Shown piece by piece: positions 55,315 to 63,756 of a DNA stretch of 64,000 bases; the stretch's first letter is position 1; every line of letters starts with the position of its first letter. Location of the stretch: contig CAJYLH010000022.1 in assembly GCA_913775525.1 (NCBI GenBank), positions 248,001 to 312,000 on the forward strand, written 5' to 3'. The notes below the pieces were generated by a model. It was not told the DNA's origin and made no database searches. It saw only the letters and a list, made by a program, of their open reading frames with translations. Source of the DNA: an uncultured Chryseobacterium sp. GTDB taxonomy: Bacteria; Bacteroidota; Bacteroidia; Flavobacteriales; Weeksellaceae. Made by a program: the position numbers and the translations under genes.

Positions 55315-55738
55315 CTGGTTTTTTGTAGGAGTGGGAATCCTGGGGCTGATCGGCGTAAGGATGATGGAAGACCGCATCTTTTATGATCCTTTCCTGACCT
55401 ATTTTCATGAAGCCAGCAAACAGGTTGCCTTCCCTGCCTTTGAATGGGGTAAATTAATCCTCAGCCACCTTTTCAGGTTTATGCTGAACCTGGTTTTCTC
55501 ATGCCTCATCATCTATTTCTGGTTCAGGAATAAACAATGGATGCTTCAGGGCGGCATTTTAATGATGATCATCTTTGCCATTACCTTCCCGATCTACTTA
55601 TACTGTATTTACGACCATTTTGAAACCGGTTACCTTTTCTCTTTCTACATGCGGAGGTTTGTGATCCAGCCCCTGATCCTGCTGCTGCTTATTCCGATGT
55701 TTTATTACCGGAAAAGCTTATCGGAAAAAAATCTGTAA
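55301..55738 (+). CDS. Exosortase F system-associated membrane protein
   Basis: The protein of 145 residues starts MKILNWFFVGVGILGLI at ATG 55301, overlapping the XrtF stop by 14 bases. Four hydrophobic segments (9-24, 55-72, 85-105, 126-140) and MMEDRIFYDPFLTYFHEASKQ match the XrtF-associated family. It is found only with XrtF and is presumably part of the same complex. No PEP-CTERM-like or other target domain is visible in this window. Confidence 0.82.
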   Translation: MKILNWFFVGVGILGLIGVRMMEDRIFYDPFLTYFHEASKQVAFPAFEWGKLILSHLFRFMLNLVFSCLIIYFWFRNKQWMLQGGILMMIIFAITFPIYLYCIYDHFETGYLFSFYMRRFVIQPLILLLLIPMFYYRKSLSEKNL

Positions 55739-55954
55739 AAAAAATCCTGCTCTATATCATAAAAAATATTCTCCTGAAAAACAGATCTGCTTATCATACT
55801 TAAGTGAATCAGGATGTCTTTGTAATGTTTTGAATTACAGGTGTTTGTTTTGCTTAAATGTTGGGTTAACACCGCAAAATTTGTTATATTTTCACAACAG
55901 ATATCATGGTTTTTAATTCTTAAGTTTGTGATGTTAACCATTAAAAAACAAAAT

Positions 55955-56164
55955 ATGAAAAAAACATTTTTGGTTTCTGCCTTACTGGCAGCAAGTGTAT
56001 TGAGTGCATTTCCTTTCAGGACATCATGTGGAAAAATTGTTCAAGTCAGTCAGGCTGTCGCAAACAACATGAGTTTAGACCAATTATCAAATTTCCTCGG
56101 AGATGTTAATGGTGAAAACTGCCCAGGTTCTGGTCCGGTGATTATAAAAATTTATTATCACTAA
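55955..56164 (+). CDS. Small exported peptide with two cysteines
   Basis: The start at ATG 55955 gives 69 residues: MKKTFLVSALLAASVLSAFPF as a signal peptide, then a mature part of about 46 residues. It has Cys26 (FRTSCGKIVQV) and Cys56 (GENCPGSG), with a helical acidic stretch between (NMSLDQLSNFLGDVN). A lipobox is not convincing because Arg precedes TSC. It lies 58 bases ahead of a GLPGLI protein with an intervening hairpin. No family recognised. It could be a small bacteriocin-like or matrix peptide, but that is a guess. Confidence 0.55.
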   Translation: MKKTFLVSALLAASVLSAFPFRTSCGKIVQVSQAVANNMSLDQLSNFLGDVNGENCPGSGPVIIKIYYH

Positions 56165-56179
56165 TGAAATTGATTTGAT

Positions 56180-56206
56180 AACCGCCATTAATTTGGCGGT
56201 TTATCC
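56180..56206 (+). terminator. Terminator after the small peptide gene
   Basis: AACCGCCA (56180-56187) pairs with TGGCGGTT (56194-56201), followed by TTATCC. The T-run is short, so read-through into the GLPGLI gene is possible. Confidence 0.6.
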
Positions 56207-56222
56207 GATAAAACTTTAAATT

Positions 56223-57002
56223 ATGAAAAAAATTATATTGTTTCTTAATTTGTTAGCATTTACATTTTTGTACTCTCAGAAAAAGTTTGATGTTCTTTAC
56301 GAAGCGGATTATAAATTAGAATATAAGCTTTCTAATGCTAGTAACTACACAAAAGAAACAACTTTTGCACTTTTGATCAATAAGAATTCATCTTTTTTTA
56401 AAGACTTACATAGATACATTTCAGACTCTCTGATAGTTGAAAAAAAATTGAATTCCATTGAAGAAGCGATGAAGTATAATACAGATTTTCGAGGCTATAT
56501 CGGAACAACATCCGGAAAGTTTTATGTGACTGATGAAATTAATTATTCCTATTTTGGTTATGAGGAGCCTAATGTTATTAATTGGAAAATTAAAAAAGAG
56601 TTTAAAACAGTATCAGGATATACTTGTCAAAAAGCAGAAGTAATAAAATATGGTAGAACCTGGTATGCATGGTTTACAAATGATATCCCTTTTCCATTTG
56701 GACCATATAAGTTTAACGGGCTACCCGGTTTAATTATCGAAGTTTATGATTCAAAAGAGGATTATCATTATATCTTATATTCTTTCAGAAAAAGAATCTA
56801 TACCTGTAAATCTGCAAATATTGCTACGAATGTTAAATATTTATCGAAGGAAAAAGTGGCACTTGCTTTTAAAAATAGATTAGCGGGAAAATTGAGATTA
56901 AACGAACAATATATAGAAGATCAGGAAGACCGTGAAAGAATGCGGAAAAACGCAGAAGAGAAGATAAAGAATTATAATCCTATTGAACTAGATATATATT
57001 AG
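56223..57002 (+). CDS. GLPGLI family protein
   Basis: The signal peptide is residues 1-18 (LLAFTFLYSQ). The name-giving motif is FNGLPGLIIEVYDSKEDYHYILY, and KKEFKTVSGYTCQKAEVIKYGRTWYAWFTNDIPFPFGPYKFNGLPG covers the conserved core. At 259 residues it is a normal member. The family is widespread in Bacteroidota and its function is not established. It follows the small exported peptide gene. Confidence 0.9.
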   Translation: MKKIILFLNLLAFTFLYSQKKFDVLYEADYKLEYKLSNASNYTKETTFALLINKNSSFFKDLHRYISDSLIVEKKLNSIEEAMKYNTDFRGYIGTTSGKFYVTDEINYSYFGYEEPNVINWKIKKEFKTVSGYTCQKAEVIKYGRTWYAWFTNDIPFPFGPYKFNGLPGLIIEVYDSKEDYHYILYSFRKRIYTCKSANIATNVKYLSKEKVALAFKNRLAGKLRLNEQYIEDQEDRERMRKNAEEKIKNYNPIELDIY

Positions 57003-57040
57003 TATAGCACCAGATTTAGTAATAAGTCTGCTTCAAACAT

Positions 57041-57066
57041 AAAGACTGTCTATCAGGCAGTCTTAT
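57041..57066. terminator. Terminator between GLPGLI and the XRE gene
   Basis: AAGACTG (57042-57048) pairs with CAGTCTT (57058-57064), followed on the plus strand by ATTCTTTT. It lies between convergent genes and may act on both. Confidence 0.6.
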
Positions 57067-57070
57067 TCTT

Positions 57071-57427
57071 TTATTTATCTTTAAAATATTTGTCTAACTC
57101 TTCCGTGATTTGTGAAATAGAATTTTCATCTGTAATAATCATATTGATTATGACCTTTCCTTTTTGAATTCCAACCCCACCTGTTCCCGTCTTATCCTTA
57201 TTTTCAATATTATTGATAATCTGAATTTTCTGGTCATCTTTAAAAAGATCCTGAAGGTCAACATCAAAAATGTCTGCCAGTTTTGGAATATACTGGGATT
57301 TTATATCAAAGGTTTCATTTTCCCAATTGATATATGTAGCCCGGTCAATGTTCAGCTGATCTGCTATATCCTGTTGTGAGAGCTTAGTTTTAGCTCTTAA
57401 TCTTTTAAGATTGTTTCCTACTCCCAT
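57071..57427 (-). CDS. XRE-family helix-turn-helix regulator
   Basis: ATG at 57427 is preferred, because a TACATTTG box (57443-57450 on this strand) lies upstream of it and the longer start is inside that box. The N-terminal 60 residues form the HTH: NLKRLRAKTKLSQQDIADQLNIDRATYINWENETFDIKSQYIPKLADIF. The remaining 58 residues (QIINNIENKDKTGTGGVGIQKGKV ... ITEELDKYFKDK) are a linker and probable dimerising tail with no known domain. Targets are unknown. Confidence 0.85.
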   Translation of the reverse strand: MGVGNNLKRLRAKTKLSQQDIADQLNIDRATYINWENETFDIKSQYIPKLADIFDVDLQDLFKDDQKIQIINNIENKDKTGTGGVGIQKGKVIINMIITDENSISQITEELDKYFKDK

Positions 57428-57442
57428 GCGGTTACTTTTTAG

Positions 57443-57450
57443 CAAATGTA
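57443..57450 (-). promoter_or_regulatory. -7 box (TACATTTG) of the XRE gene
   Basis: TACATTTG on the minus strand ends 15 bases before ATG 57427. It overlaps the end of the CDF-XRE spacer. Confidence 0.5.
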
Positions 57451-57458
57451 ATATTTTT

Positions 57459-58460
57459 TTATGAGTCCGTGGTGTGTTTCTCCACGCGTGTCACATTTTC
57501 CGGTGTCCACTGTACCCTTTTAACAAAATCCCGTTCTCTTACCGGACAGTCCATAATCTGGCATACCGGACAGGAGATACTTTTGCAGTCATCCATATGG
57601 AAATTGAATTCCACACTGCGCTGGGTATTTTTTGCCAGCAACATGATTACATTTTCCATTTCTTTATGGGCATCCCGAAGGCTGTAATACCAGGGAAGGG
57701 TGATGTGGGCATCAATATGGAGGGAAGCCCCAAACTGCTGGATTTTCATGTTGTGGATATCAATCCATTCCGTTCTCCGGTTTTCTTCGAGGATGCTGAC
57801 GATCTGATTGAGGAGATCAGGATCCTGTTCGTCCATAATGCCGCTTAAAGACCTGCGGACAATCTTATATCCGACAAAAATGATATACAGCCCGAAAATT
57901 AAAGCTACAACCGAATCCAGCCAGTAAATTTTTGTAAAGTAAACCACCACGAGACTGATGACAACGCCGAGCGTCGTTACCGTATCGGATTGGAGGTGCT
58001 TTCCGGAAGAGATCAGCACGAGCGAATTTTCTCTCCGGCCCTTTTTAACAGAGATGTATCCTAAAATGTAATTGATTACTGCGGTTGCGGCAATAATTAA
58101 AATACCCCAGTCCAGCTTATCCAGTACTTTACCTGTTAAAAGGCTGTTGATGCCTTCGTAGATGATCATAATCCCTGCAATGGCAATCAGGGCCCCTTCA
58201 ATTCCTGAAGTGACGAATTCAACCTTTCCGTGGCCATACGGATGGTCTTCATCTTTGGGTTTCGCAGCGAGGTGTAAAGAGTACAGCCCCATGAATGCGC
58301 TGATCACATTGACGATGCTTTCCATAGCATCGGAGAAGACGGCATCGGAATTGGTCAGCTTCCACGCAACGAGCTTCCCGATGAAGAGTATGATCCCAAA
58401 GACTGCGATGAGCTTCTGGAATCCTATTTTTTCAGTGCTGTTTTCCTGTTTCCGGTTCAT
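57459..58460 (-). CDS. Cation diffusion facilitator transporter
   Basis: The 333-residue proton/metal antiporter has the six-helix CDF layout, with NSDAVFSDAMESIVNVISAFMGLYS and, later, SGKHLQSDTVTTLGV carrying the HxxxD site of the metal path. The first site reads FSDAMES, with Asp on both positions. A cytoplasmic C-terminal domain ends in a Cys-rich patch (DDCKSISCPVCQIMDCPVRERDF). The substrate is probably zinc, iron or manganese; the first-site Asp-Asp pattern leaves it open. It starts 10 bases after the asd terminator. Confidence 0.85.
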   Translation of the reverse strand: MNRKQENSTEKIGFQKLIAVFGIILFIGKLVAWKLTNSDAVFSDAMESIVNVISAFMGLYSLHLAAKPKDEDHPYGHGKVEFVTSGIEGALIAIAGIMIIYEGINSLLTGKVLDKLDWGILIIAATAVINYILGYISVKKGRRENSLVLISSGKHLQSDTVTTLGVVISLVVVYFTKIYWLDSVVALIFGLYIIFVGYKIVRRSLSGIMDEQDPDLLNQIVSILEENRRTEWIDIHNMKIQQFGASLHIDAHITLPWYYSLRDAHKEMENVIMLLAKNTQRSVEFNFHMDDCKSISCPVCQIMDCPVRERDFVKRVQWTPENVTRVEKHTTDS

Positions 58461-58470
58461 AAGTTCGGAT

Positions 58471-58502
58471 AAAAAAAGAATCCCATTTTGAGATTCTTTT
58501 TT
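58471..58502 (-). terminator. Terminator of asd
   Basis: AAAAAAAGAATC (58471-58482) pairs with GATTCTTTTTT (58492-58502). On the minus strand the run of T follows the stem. Confidence 0.85.
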
Positions 58503-58512
58503 ATTTGTTAGT

Positions 58513-59505
58513 TTATACTAAGTTATGTTCTACAAGGTATTCTGCAATCTGTACCGCGTTGGTAGCAGCTCCTTTCCTGAGGTTGTCTGCTACGATCCAG
58601 AGATTCAGGGTTTTGGGCTGCGAAAGGTCCCGCCTGATTCTTCCGACGAATACTTCATCTTTGCCTTCCGAATACAGCGGCATTGGGTATTGGTTGTTTT
58701 TCACATCATCCATAACGATCACTCCGGGTGTTTCGGAAAGGATCTTTCTCACTTCATCCATGTCAAACTCGTTTTCAAATTCGATGTTTACACTTTCAGA
58801 ATGTCCTCCCTGTACAGGTACCCTTACTGCAGTGGCGGTCAGATTGAAGGTATCGTCACCCAGAATTTTCTTAGGCTCCTTCATCAGCTTTATTTCTTCT
58901 TTCGTATAATCATCGTCACCGAACACATCACAGTGTGGCAACGCATTTTTGAAGATCTGGTACGGATAGACTCTGGAAACGGATTTCTCACCGCTGATTT
59001 CAGCGTTCAGTTGGTCTACCGCTGCTTTTCCGGTACCGGTTACCGACTGGTAAGTAGATACGATGACCCTTTTAAGATCATATCTTTTATTAAGCGGTCC
59101 CAGAACCATCACCAGCTGAATGGTGGAACAGTTCGGATTAGCAATAATTTTATCTTCTCTGGTTAAAACATCAGCGTTGATTTCAGGTACCACCAGTTTC
59201 TTATCTGGATCCATCCTCCAGGCGGAAGAATTATCGATCACGGTAATGCCTGCTTCCGCAAACTGCGGGGCAAATTCCAGCGAAGTGGATCCGCCGGCAG
59301 AAAAAATGGCGATATCAGGTTTTGCGGCAATAGCGTCTTTTATGCTTACAATCGTAAATTCCTCCTGTTTATACTTCACCTTCTTACCTACAGATTTTTC
59401 GGATGCTACCGGGATTAATTCTGTGACAGGGAAGTTCCTCTCCTCCAAAACTTTAAGCATAACCTGGCCAACCATTCCTGTTGAACCTACTACTGCTACT
59501 TTCAT
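58513..59505 (-). CDS. asd: Aspartate-semialdehyde dehydrogenase
   Basis: It reduces aspartyl phosphate to aspartate semialdehyde, feeding threonine, methionine, lysine and diaminopimelate synthesis. The 330-residue enzyme has GSTGMVGQVMLKVLEER (NADP site), catalytic Cys126 (NPNCSTIQ) and the acceptor His in VPVQGGHSES. Monocistronic in this window, with a strong terminator. Confidence 0.95.
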   Translation of the reverse strand: MKVAVVGSTGMVGQVMLKVLEERNFPVTELIPVASEKSVGKKVKYKQEEFTIVSIKDAIAAKPDIAIFSAGGSTSLEFAPQFAEAGITVIDNSSAWRMDPDKKLVVPEINADVLTREDKIIANPNCSTIQLVMVLGPLNKRYDLKRVIVSTYQSVTGTGKAAVDQLNAEISGEKSVSRVYPYQIFKNALPHCDVFGDDDYTKEEIKLMKEPKKILGDDTFNLTATAVRVPVQGGHSESVNIEFENEFDMDEVRKILSETPGVIVMDDVKNNQYPMPLYSEGKDEVFVGRIRRDLSQPKTLNLWIVADNLRKGAATNAVQIAEYLVEHNLV

Positions 59506-59570
59506 TGATGTAATAAATATTTAAATATTAAACGCTAAAAGAGTTATAATTCATAACCCATAATGTATAT

Positions 59571-60002
59571 CTATGCCCCGAAGACTCTTGCCCAAGGGAA
59601 TGCAAAGGTAAATAATCCTACTGCAATAAGCCCCATGATTACAATGGCAAGGGAAATCGTATCATTGGATTTTACTTTTTTATTGATGATGGTCATTAGT
59701 ACGGCACCAATCAGCATAGAGAAAGGGTGCTCTACATACTGGAACCTCAGGTACGAATCTTTCATCACAGATCCCATATCCATTCCTTTGCTGAAATTGA
59801 TGATCAGCATGGTAAGCCCTATCAAAAACTGAATGTGGAAGAAGATCATGGTAAACAGGGTAATCTTTTTCAGAAAGCCGTTCACTTTACCACTGAATCC
59901 GAACATGGTAGTTAAAAGAGCAATAACAAATAATGCTACCAGAAGCAGTTCCAGGTATCCAAATCCTTTGTGTGCATTCAATAAAATGTTGTAAAAATCC
60001 AT
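59571..60002 (-). CDS. Four-helix membrane protein of unknown function
   Basis: ATG 60002 is used (MDFYNILLNAHKGFGYLE), as a TATATTTG box (60021-60028) lies upstream of it. The 143-residue protein has four hydrophobic segments (about 20-35, 49-71, 90-113, 122-139), with His residues at helix ends (NAHKGF, FFHIQ, EHPFS). The pattern suggests a DUF-type integral-membrane protein, possibly cytochrome b561- or CopD-like, but the His spacing is not diagnostic. It lies between asd and a TonB receptor gene. Confidence 0.6.
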   Translation of the reverse strand: MDFYNILLNAHKGFGYLELLLVALFVIALLTTMFGFSGKVNGFLKKITLFTMIFFHIQFLIGLTMLIINFSKGMDMGSVMKDSYLRFQYVEHPFSMLIGAVLMTIINKKVKSNDTISLAIVIMGLIAVGLFTFAFPWARVFGA

Positions 60003-60020
60003 AGTCAATTTTTTTGTACA

Positions 60021-60028
60021 CAAATATA
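60021..60028 (-). promoter_or_regulatory. -7 box (TATATTTG) of the small membrane protein gene
   Basis: TATATTTG on the minus strand ends 18 bases before ATG 60002 and sits just behind the TonB gene terminator. Confidence 0.5.
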
Positions 60029-60032
60029 ACAA

Positions 60033-60057
60033 AAATCCCGGCTTGTTGCCGGGATTT
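60033..60057 (-). terminator. Terminator of the TonB receptor gene
   Basis: AAATCCCGGC (60033-60042) pairs with GCCGGGATTT (60048-60057). On the minus strand it is followed by TTTTTG. Confidence 0.85.
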
Positions 60058-60083
60058 GATAGGTATAAAATCTAATGTTTTTC

Positions 60084-62675
60084 TTAGAAGTTGAATGATA
60101 ATGTAGCCGCCCATGTTCTTCCGAATCCGAAATATACACGGTTTGCAGTAGCAATACCATTATACATTCTTCCTGCTTGTTCATAGGTTTTACCTACATC
60201 AGGATCTGTAGTAGAGGTAATTTTATCATTTCCAAATATATTGGTTGCTCCATCCTGGATATACGTTTTATCAAACAAATTGTAAACGTTTGCACCTATG
60301 GTAAAGAACTTGGAATTATCCTTTAATCGTATTCTGTACGATACACCGACATCCGTTAAGTTATAATCTGGTAATTTGATCACTCCTCTTTCCTGGTTAG
60401 CAGGATTTGAGAAAGTAGCAATATCAATAGATGAATACAGTTTTCCAACAAAACGCCATCCTGCATAAATACTTAAATCCTTAACCGGCTTAAGTGTAGC
60501 TCCCAGAGCAGCTGTCATTTGCGGGATACTGTTGTTGCTGGTTCCTCCTACTTTTACTTTATCAAGATAAAGGGTTGTTGTATTGGAATCACCGGCAACG
60601 GTTAAAGGATTATTGTTTCCGTCAAATGTTGTCCCGGTAGCATTTCCTTCATAGTGGTAATCACCCCAAGAGAACATTCCGTTGAATTCTAAGAAGTTGT
60701 TCAGTCTGTATACTGCATCTACCTCAACTCCCTGGTGGATTTCAGTAATCCCGTTCATTTCCGCATAAGCATCCGTTACGTTAGGAACCGTAATCGTTCT
60801 TCTTAGTGCTCTGTCTTTCCATTGCGTTCTGTAAAGGTTAACATTGGCATTGAATTTCGCAGATCTGAATCCGTATCCAACTTCAGCAGAGAAAATTTTC
60901 TCGTTGGTAAGCTGAGGGTTCACCACTTGCTGGTTACTAGGATATACCGTATTCATAAAAGGTTGTTTGCTGTAATAACCAATGTTGGCAAAAACATTAT
61001 TATTATCATCAATGTTATAGTTTGCCCCTCCTTTAATGTTATATCCGAAGATGTTTTTGAATCCCGTTTTTCTGTTTACCGTCTGGTTTCTTTGTACCGT
61101 AACACCATCCTGAATGAACTCGTCAATTCTCTGATATCCCTGGTTTGAAACGGATCCCTGGATGAAAGCAGATAAATCGTTTTTAGAATACTCGATCTGT
61201 CCGAATCCACTGTACCAAAGTACTTCACCGTCATTGCTGAATCCTACTCTCTCATTTAACGGAACCTGGCTTCCACCGAAAGGATTCCAGTTTAATTTCT
61301 TGTAGTCAGAAGTAGCTGTAACTACGTTAGGTGCAATGTTTTTATTATTGCTGTCTTTATATCCTGCTGCTCCGTAAAGATCCGAAATCACCTGATAATG
61401 GTACCCATAATAGTATCTGTTATCTGTACCTATTGAGAAATTCCAGTTATCATTTACTTTATGCTGGAAGTTGGCTAAGATACCATACCAGTTGTGAGAG
61501 TTGATGCTGGCTCTGCGGATAAGGGTGCTTCCTGCATTGGCCGCATTTACGTTCACAGCAGCATTTTCAGCGAATAATTTATCGTAATTGTATTGTCCTT
61601 GTGCATCTCTGAAGTATGGCACATTATTTACCGTTGCGGTAAGTGTTCTTCCGTTTACTTTACCAAGGTCTGCTGTTCCACCACCTCTACCATTAGACAT
61701 GTAGGCTACAGTACTTAATTTGGATTTTTCATTGAATGTCCAATCCCAGTTTAACATCATAACAGGCTTGTTATAATAGTTGGATCTGTTGGATAATGCC
61801 ACTCTTCTGCCTTCTGCATTGGTGTAATATCCCCAGTCGCTATTATACGTTCTGTCCGGTGTTCCGTCATTATCCGGATTGTACCTGATATAATCAGAGA
61901 TTGTAGGAGCGAAAACTCTTTGATCATGCCACTGTGGAGCTCCTGTAATCGTAAACTGTAAATTATGCTTTGGGTTTACTTCCCAACCTAAAGCAAAGAA
62001 GTATGTATACGCTTCGTAATCCGTATTCTGAATATAAGTAGATCCTGATTGTCTACCCATTAGGAATGATGAAGACCATCCCTTATCAGATTTTCCGGTA
62101 TTATAAGCAAATGAAGTTTTTAAATAATCATTGTTACCAACCCCTAATCTTACAATACCGCCTTTTTTCATGTCGGCTGATTTTGTAATAAAGTTCATCG
62201 TACCTCCTACAGATGCAATCGCCAGTTTGGAAGAACCAAGTCCTCTCTGTACCTGGATAAAGCTTGTTACATCAGAAAGACCTGTCCAGTTCGAAAAATA
62301 AACAGTACCCCCCTCCATATCGTTAACAGGCATACCATTTACCATTACTGCAATGTTTCTGGATTCAAACCCACGCATAACAATCTGAGAGTCTCCGAAA
62401 CCACCACCACCTTTTGTAGCATATACGGAAGGTGTTGTATTAAGTAATTCAACAAGCTCTTGGTTTCCTTGTCTTTCAAGAATCTGTGCTGCCTTAATGG
62501 TAGAAACAGCTACCGGTGTCTTTCTATCTTTAGCGATATCTGTAACACCTCTTAGGATTACCTCTTCAATGTCTTTGGACTTAGAAACGGTATCCTGAAC
62601 TTGCTGAGCATAATAGACACTAGCTGTAGACAGTGTAATTACTGCAGTTAGAATCGATTTGTTGATTAATTTCAT
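60084..62675 (-). CDS. TonB-dependent outer-membrane receptor
   Basis: The 863-residue receptor starts with a signal peptide (YYAQ, residues 1-24). A TonB-box-like stretch (about DIEEVILRG) and a plug (about 45-165: PVAVSTIKAAQILERQGNQELVELLNTTPSVYATKGGGGFGDSQIVMRGFE) follow. There is no carboxypeptidase-regulatory domain. The barrel ends TWAATLSFNF. It is monocistronic and has no SusD-like neighbour. The plug motif PSVYATKGGGGFGDSQ recalls receptors for siderophores or similar ligands, but the ligand cannot be assigned. Confidence 0.9.
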   Translation of the reverse strand: MKLINKSILTAVITLSTASVYYAQQVQDTVSKSKDIEEVILRGVTDIAKDRKTPVAVSTIKAAQILERQGNQELVELLNTTPSVYATKGGGGFGDSQIVMRGFESRNIAVMVNGMPVNDMEGGTVYFSNWTGLSDVTSFIQVQRGLGSSKLAIASVGGTMNFITKSADMKKGGIVRLGVGNNDYLKTSFAYNTGKSDKGWSSSFLMGRQSGSTYIQNTDYEAYTYFFALGWEVNPKHNLQFTITGAPQWHDQRVFAPTISDYIRYNPDNDGTPDRTYNSDWGYYTNAEGRRVALSNRSNYYNKPVMMLNWDWTFNEKSKLSTVAYMSNGRGGGTADLGKVNGRTLTATVNNVPYFRDAQGQYNYDKLFAENAAVNVNAANAGSTLIRRASINSHNWYGILANFQHKVNDNWNFSIGTDNRYYYGYHYQVISDLYGAAGYKDSNNKNIAPNVVTATSDYKKLNWNPFGGSQVPLNERVGFSNDGEVLWYSGFGQIEYSKNDLSAFIQGSVSNQGYQRIDEFIQDGVTVQRNQTVNRKTGFKNIFGYNIKGGANYNIDDNNNVFANIGYYSKQPFMNTVYPSNQQVVNPQLTNEKIFSAEVGYGFRSAKFNANVNLYRTQWKDRALRRTITVPNVTDAYAEMNGITEIHQGVEVDAVYRLNNFLEFNGMFSWGDYHYEGNATGTTFDGNNNPLTVAGDSNTTTLYLDKVKVGGTSNNSIPQMTAALGATLKPVKDLSIYAGWRFVGKLYSSIDIATFSNPANQERGVIKLPDYNLTDVGVSYRIRLKDNSKFFTIGANVYNLFDKTYIQDGATNIFGNDKITSTTDPDVGKTYEQAGRMYNGIATANRVYFGFGRTWAATLSFNF

Positions 62676-62884
62676 AATCGTTAGTAATAGTTAGATTTAA
62701 TTTTCTGCAAAATTGAGGAAATAAATTTTAACCAATATTAACTTTATGTTAATTTTTAATCATTCTTATTAGCTTTTATAAAATTGATTTTCAATGTATT
62801 GCATAATTGTTGATATTTTACATGAAAAAAATCATATTATTGACTTTTTAACAAATCAATACCATTATTATTAAAAATTCAACG

Positions 62885-63745
62885 TTATTTCATGGCTTTA
62901 AGGCTTAAATCGATATTTTGTGCTGAATGGGTGAGTGCTCCGGCAGAAATATAAGTAACCCCAGTAGAAGCAATTTCCTTTAACATATCACGGGTAATTC
63001 CTCCTGAAGCTTCACTTTCACAGGCACCATTAATCATCTTAACAGCCTTTTTCATGGTTTTCACATCCATATTGTCCAGCATGATCCTGTCTGCTTTTGC
63101 GCTGATCGCTTCTTCAACTTCCTCCAGGTTTCTGGTTTCCACTTCAATTTTAAGCTTCTTTTTATTTTTTTTGATGTAATCCTTTGCCATTTTTACCGCA
63201 TTGGTAATACTGCCGTTATAATCGATGTGGTTGTCTTTGAGCATGATCATGTCATACAATCCGTATCGGTGGTTGGTTCCTCCCCCGATAGCTACCGCCC
63301 ATTTCTCACAGATCCTGAAATTAGGCGTGGTTTTCCGGGTATCCAGAAGTTTGGTTTTGGTTCCGACGAGGCGGGAATCCCAGTCATGGGTAAGGGTTGC
63401 GATACCGCTCATGCGCTGCATGCAGTTAAGCACAAGCCTCTCGGTAGAAAGGATGGACTGTGCACTTCCGGATACTATAAAGGCAAGATCTCCTGCTTTG
63501 GCAGCTTCACCGTCTTTGATGAAAACTTCAATACTCAGGTTTTTGTCGAATGTTTTAAAGATCATTTCAGCCATTTCCACACCTGCCAGGATACAGTCCT
63601 GCTTTACCAGCAGTTTTGCGCTCTGCTCAAGGTCTTTCGGGATGGTGGAAAGAGTAGAGTGGTCTCCGTCCTGAATATCTTCTTCCAAAGCATTTTTAAT
63701 GAACTGCTTTAATGCTTTATCGGTCACATATGCCGGTCTTTTCAT
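62885..63745 (-). CDS. nadC: Nicotinate-nucleotide diphosphorylase (carboxylating)
   Basis: The enzyme makes nicotinate mononucleotide from quinolinate and PRPP. Its 286 residues include EEDIQDGDHSTLSTI, VLNCMQRMSGIATLT, LDTRKTTPNFR (Arg/Lys substrate site), EKWAVAIGGGTNHRYGLYDMIMLKDNH and SGGITRDMLKEIASTGVTYISAGALTHS. It follows nadB closely (11-base gap), so the two form an NAD synthesis pair. Confidence 0.96.
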   Translation of the reverse strand: MKRPAYVTDKALKQFIKNALEEDIQDGDHSTLSTIPKDLEQSAKLLVKQDCILAGVEMAEMIFKTFDKNLSIEVFIKDGEAAKAGDLAFIVSGSAQSILSTERLVLNCMQRMSGIATLTHDWDSRLVGTKTKLLDTRKTTPNFRICEKWAVAIGGGTNHRYGLYDMIMLKDNHIDYNGSITNAVKMAKDYIKKNKKKLKIEVETRNLEEVEEAISAKADRIMLDNMDVKTMKKAVKMINGACESEASGGITRDMLKEIASTGVTYISAGALTHSAQNIDLSLKAMK

Positions 63746-63756
63746 AGTATGTAGGA

